In this document: positions 14,947-17,390 of the stretch, one piece after another
How the letters are laid out: each line of letters starts with the position of its first letter
How positions within the stretch are numbered: position 1 is the first letter of the stretch
From: JANPCX01 sp046094425
Lineage (GTDB): Bacteria; Pseudomonadota; Gammaproteobacteria; Burkholderiales; Burkholderiaceae_C
Assembly: GCA_046094425.1 (NCBI GenBank)
Contig: JBJTHI010000323.1
Location: forward strand, 1 to 17,390
Length of the DNA stretch: 17,390 nucleotides
Direction: 5' to 3'
The notes under the pieces: generated by a model
Database searches by the model: none
The model's input: the letters and a program-made list of their open reading frames with translations, nothing else
What the model was told of the DNA's origin: nothing
Program-made: the position numbers and the translations under genes

Positions 14947-16055
14947 TGAACAGCCTGGTGGAAGAGATACGTAATGGGGCGCTGTCCATGCGCATGGTGC
15001 CCATAGGCGAAACCTTCTCGCGTTTTCGCCGTGTGGTGCGTGACGTGTGCACCGACCTTGGCAAACAAGTGGACTTGGTACTGCAGGGCAGCGAGGCCGA
15101 GCTGGACAAGTCGGTGGTGGAAAAAATTGTCGACCCCTTGATGCACATTGTGCGCAACGCGCTGGACCATGGCATTGAATCTGCACATGAGCGCGAGGCT
15201 GCTGGTAAGCCAGCCACGGGTCGGCTGTTGTTGTCAGCCCGGCACGATTGCGGCATGGTGGTGATTGAAGTGCGCGACGATGGTCGCGGCCTGAACCGCG
15301 ACCGCATTTTGGCCAAAGCCATTGAGCGCGGTTTGGTGGCACCAGGCGCAACACTGAGTGACAAAGAAATTCTGCAACTGGTCTTCGCGCCGGGTTTCTC
15401 TACTGCTGAAGCAGTGACCAAACTCTCGGGCCGTGGTGTGGGCATGGACGTGGTCAAGCGCAACATTGAAAGTTTGCGCGGCACCGTGTGTTTGCACAGC
15501 CAAATGGGCGTGGGCACCACGGTGGAAATTCGCCTGCCCCTCACGCTGGCCATCATTGACGGCTTTTTGGTGCGTGTGGCGGACAGCCACTGGGTTTTGC
15601 CGCTGGACGTTGTGGTCGAGTGCATCAACCCGCACCAGGTGTCGGTGGCGGGCAACTCGTTTGAATTGGGCCAGCAGGCCACAGGCCGCATGCAACTGCG
15701 TGGGCAGACCTTGCCCCTCATCAATCTGCGCCATCTCTTCAAACTGCAAGGGCCACCCTGCCCGCGTGCCAGTGTGGTGGTGGTGCGTGTGGGGGGGCAA
15801 AGCGCGGGTGTGGTGGTGGACGCCTTGCTGGGCGAGCACCAAACCGTCATCAAGCCTTTGTCCAGCATGTTTCGCCGTGTACGCGGCGTAGGCGGCTCCA
15901 CCATTTTGGGTTCGGGCGAGGTGGCGTTGATTCTGGATGTGCCTGCCTTGCTGAACTTGGCCACGCAGGCGGATGCATTTGATTTGTCTGCGGGTCAAGC
16001 CCCCGTGCTTGCACCTACCCCTGCGCCTGAGGAGATGGTCATGCAAACCGCATGA
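14943..16055 (+). pseudogene. cheA: CheA histidine kinase, 3' part (dimerisation, ATPase and CheW-like domains)
   Basis: Continues CheA from native residue 382: NSLVEEIRNGALSMRMVPIG is the second dimerisation helix. The kinase (P4) domain shows the N-box with His447 and Asn451 (LMHIVRNALDHGIES), G1 (VRDDGRGL), and G2 (SGRGVGMDVVKRNIE). From about 570 the CheW-like P5 domain (PLTLAIIDGFLVRVADSHW, LLGEHQTVIKPLSSMF) runs to the stop at 16053-16055. All residues for ATP binding are present. The frame is open back into the IS end, with ATG 14793 and ATG 14892 in frame, so a kinase fragment without HPt could be translated if transcribed. Such a fragment could not autophosphorylate on its own HPt. 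The next frame starts at the overlapping ATGA. Confidence 0.9.
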
Positions 16056-16258
16056 GCCGATCCGTTTTTGACCTGGCCACCAAACGCCGCGTGGTGGATG
16101 CGGTGATGGCCACGCTCAAACCCGGCGGCAGCTTGTTTGTGGGCTTGGCCGAAAGTTTGACTGGAGTGCGGCCGCAGTTGAAATCTGTTGCGCCTGGTGT
16201 TTATTTGGATCGGCCTCAAACCGCCTCCTACCGGGAAAAAACTGTGGAGGAATGCTGA
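16052..16258 (+). pseudogene. cheR: CheR methyltransferase, C-terminal remnant
   Basis: 68 residues. DLATKRRVVDAVMATLKPGG, then LFVGLAESLTGVRPQLKSVAPGVYL is the well-known C-terminal end of CheR (family pattern FDxxTKRRVxxxLxxxLxPGGxLFxGxxESL...LxxVxPxVYxR). The N-terminal domain, the SAM-binding motif and the active-site region are missing; a full CheR is about 270-290 residues. The ATG at 16052 overlaps the cheA stop (ATGA), so the remnant sits right against cheA. The simplest reading is a deletion that removed the end of the operon between cheA and the last fifth of cheR, possibly together with cheW. It cannot methylate receptors. Confidence 0.75.
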
Positions 16259-16461
16259 TGTTGGCGGTTCAAATGTCACCACGTGGTTACCATTGGCCCG
16301 TGTGTCGCAAATTGTTGGAGAATGCGGCCAGACAAGTCTCGGTCGTTGGCTTGCCACAGGGTTCAAAGAAAGCCCGTGTCTTGAGGGGCGGTTCGTCGGT
16401 TTTGGTCGCTGCATTTGAATGTGCAGCGACCGAAATTGACGAGTCTGCGTTTTGTCAATAA
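16252..16461 (+). CDS. Short uncharacterised open frame after the cheR stub
   Basis: 69 codons overlapping the end of the cheR stub. The product (LENAARQVSVVGLPQGSKKA, then RVLRGGSSVLVAAFECAATE) matches no domain that I recognise. It has a reasonable start (GAGGAATGCTG with ATG 16252 or 16258). It may be a decayed remnant of a former che gene rather than a working gene. A strong hairpin at 16404-16431 lies inside its 3' end, which argues against a conserved protein. Confidence 0.25.
   Translation: MLMLAVQMSPRGYHWPVCRKLLENAARQVSVVGLPQGSKKARVLRGGSSVLVAAFECAATEIDESAFCQ
16404..16431. terminator. Hairpin at the end of the che region
   Basis: GGTCGCTGCA (16404-16413) pairs perfectly with TGCAGCGACC (16422-16431) across an 8-base loop; flanking TTTT and GAAA extend the stem to about 14 pairs including one G-T. 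No T-run follows on the plus strand. It may end the chemosensory transcript, or it may be a protein-binding palindrome before the next gene. Confidence 0.45.
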
Positions 16462-16487
16462 GAAGTTCTGTGCATAAGGTTGCCACG

Positions 16488-17135
16488 GTGTCTACATCCA
16501 CCATTCCTTCCGCTCCACGTTCCTATTCCACTGTCGAGATCGCGCGCCGGTTGGGTGTGTCGATTCAAACCGTTCAACGCTGGGTGGATGCGGGCCACCT
16601 CAAAGCCTGGAAAACCTTGGGCGGTCACCGGCGTATTGATGCCGACAGTGCCGAACGCCTGTTGCGCCATGAGTTGACCGTGGGGCGTCAGGCGCTCTCA
16701 CCCACAGCCGCTGCCGCCCATGCGGCTCCATTGGCTGGGGGCATTCAGCCCACCACCGTGCTTATCGTGGACGACAACGAAGACGACCGCGAAATTCTTC
16801 AGCACCTGGTGTTCACCGCCTTGCCCACCGCTAGCGTCACCGTGGTGGCCAGCGGGTTCGAGGCCTTGCTGTGTATCGGTAGCCAGTCGCCCGATGTGCT
16901 CATCACCGACATCATGATGCCCAATATGAACGGCTTTGAAATGCTGCGCCACCTGGCCCACGATTGTGCGGCGCGGCCCAAAATCATTTGGGCTGTCTCT
17001 AACCACACACGCGACGAACTCTTGAACCTGGGTGAGTTGCCCGACGATGTGCTCTTTCAGGCCAAACCCCTAGACCGCGAACGTTTTTGTGCCATGCTGC
17101 GTAACGCGGTGTCGCTGGAATCGGCCAGCGTTTAG
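16488..17135 (+). CDS. HTH-receiver regulator (MerR/excisionase-type HTH + REC)
   Basis: 215 residues from GTG 16488, chosen because AAGG lies eight bases upstream; TTG 16452 would add 12 residues. N-terminal MerR/excisionase-like helix-turn-helix (YSTVEIARRLGVSIQTVQRW, then VDAGHLKAWKTLGGHRRI, about 13-50). A Pro/Ala-rich linker covers about 66-88. The C-terminal receiver has an acidic pocket Asp95/Asp96 in VLIVDDNEDD, phosphoacceptor Asp141 (VLITDIMMPNMNGF), Ser171 (WAVSNHT) and Lys193 (FQAKPL). The order is the reverse of normal regulators, where the receiver comes first. The likely role is DNA binding controlled by phosphorylation, perhaps by the hybrid kinase or CheA of this window; the partner is inferred only from position. 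Confidence 0.85.
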   Translation: MSTSTIPSAPRSYSTVEIARRLGVSIQTVQRWVDAGHLKAWKTLGGHRRIDADSAERLLRHELTVGRQALSPTAAAAHAAPLAGGIQPTTVLIVDDNEDDREILQHLVFTALPTASVTVVASGFEALLCIGSQSPDVLITDIMMPNMNGFEMLRHLAHDCAARPKIIWAVSNHTRDELLNLGELPDDVLFQAKPLDRERFCAMLRNAVSLESASV

Positions 17136-17136
17136 C

Positions 17137-17171
17137 GAGCCCCCCGCTCCCCGACATACAGGGATCGGCTC
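17137..17171 (+). terminator. Possible terminator hairpin after the HTH-receiver gene
   Basis: GAGCC (17137-17141) pairs with GGCTC (17167-17171), and inside it TCCC (17148-17151) with GGGA (17161-17164). It follows the stop codon directly. The tail is C-rich rather than T-rich, so termination is uncertain. Confidence 0.3.
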
Positions 17172-17252
17172 CCCCGTGCTGACCAAGTTAAGGGCCAAGT
17201 CAATCTTGGGAGCGGCCCGGCGATTGACTTGAAAACGATATCCCGCCCCCAA

Positions 17253-17390
17253 ATCGGCATAGGGGGCCTCCATTATCGGAGGCACCCCTGCCACACCACC
17301 TGGCATGCGGGTCCGCACCAGGCGGTTCGAGAGTTTGAGGTCATGACAGCCGGGGCACCCCCAACCGGTCGAAGTACGCAATGGTCAACA
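17253..17390 (-). mobile_element. Putative 3' end of a group II intron (domains V-VI), truncated by window edge
   Basis: On the minus strand 17326-17318 (ACCGCCTGG) pairs with 17303-17295 (CCAGGTGGT), a 9-bp stem with one G-T pair at the fourth position. A 2-base 3' bulge (TG) and an upper TGCG/CGCA stem follow. This resembles intron domain V with a CGC catalytic triad. Next comes a second stem, GGGG and GCCTCC paired with GGAGGC and CCCC (17288-17262), like domain VI, then a CCGAT end near 17254. Upstream an open frame ends with YFDRLGVPRLS and a stop at 17341-17343, as expected for the C-terminus of an intron-encoded protein. The reverse transcriptase itself would lie outside the window, and the D5 tetraloop is not GNRA, so this is a structural inference. 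Confidence 0.5.

Noticed and set aside
1..17390. CRISPR array
   Set aside because: No regularly spaced direct repeats with unique spacers. The only tandem repeats are the IS21 end units, which have no spacers.

Overview
The window looks like a chromosomal segment of a betaproteobacterium of the order Burkholderiales, most likely Comamonadaceae-like. This is inferred from GC-rich coding, an Ala/Lys/Pro-rich histone-H1-like protein, a PHB-depolymerase-type esterase, a DevBCA/MacAB-type exporter and the general style of the chemosensory genes. No rRNA or tRNA marker is present, so the taxonomy is an inference.

Layout. 92-958 (-) is a secreted esterase of the PHB depolymerase type. 1081-1488 (+) is a small basic protein with a histone-H1-like tail. 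1580-4821 (+) is a tight three-gene operon for an ABC exporter: membrane-fusion adaptor, FtsX-like permease and ATPase. It converges on 4840-5859 (-), a YdjM-type membrane protein. 5982-6212 (+) is a small glycine-zipper lipoprotein. 6213-6976 has no convincing gene but carries a ~350-bp element with long imperfect terminal inverted repeats and internal hairpins. 6977-9025 (+) is a soluble hybrid histidine kinase (PAS-PAS-HisKA-HATPase-REC).

9169-16258 (+) is a chemosensory operon in visible decay. The order is a two-TM MCP broken by a +1 frameshift, an intact CheY-type regulator, an intact STAS protein, a CheA split by an IS21-family insertion sequence, and a 68-residue C-terminal stub of CheR. 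No cheW, cheB or full cheR is visible here. The insertion (12105-14942) carries istA and istB, has TG...CA ends, 2 and 5 tandem end repeats, and a 4-bp CGTG target duplication. Removing it restores a continuous 749-residue CheA frame. 16488-17135 (+) encodes an unusual regulator with an N-terminal MerR/excisionase-type HTH followed by a C-terminal receiver domain.

The last ~140 bases (-) fold like the 3' end (domains V and VI) of a group II intron whose body would lie beyond the right edge.

The genes that would work together are the three exporter genes (energy-coupled efflux across the envelope) and the che genes (MCP to CheA to CheY, with STAS as partner). As written, the che pathway should not signal normally, because receptor, kinase and methyltransferase are all broken. 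The hybrid kinase and the HTH-receiver protein flank this locus and may belong to the same sensory network, but the sequence alone does not prove it.
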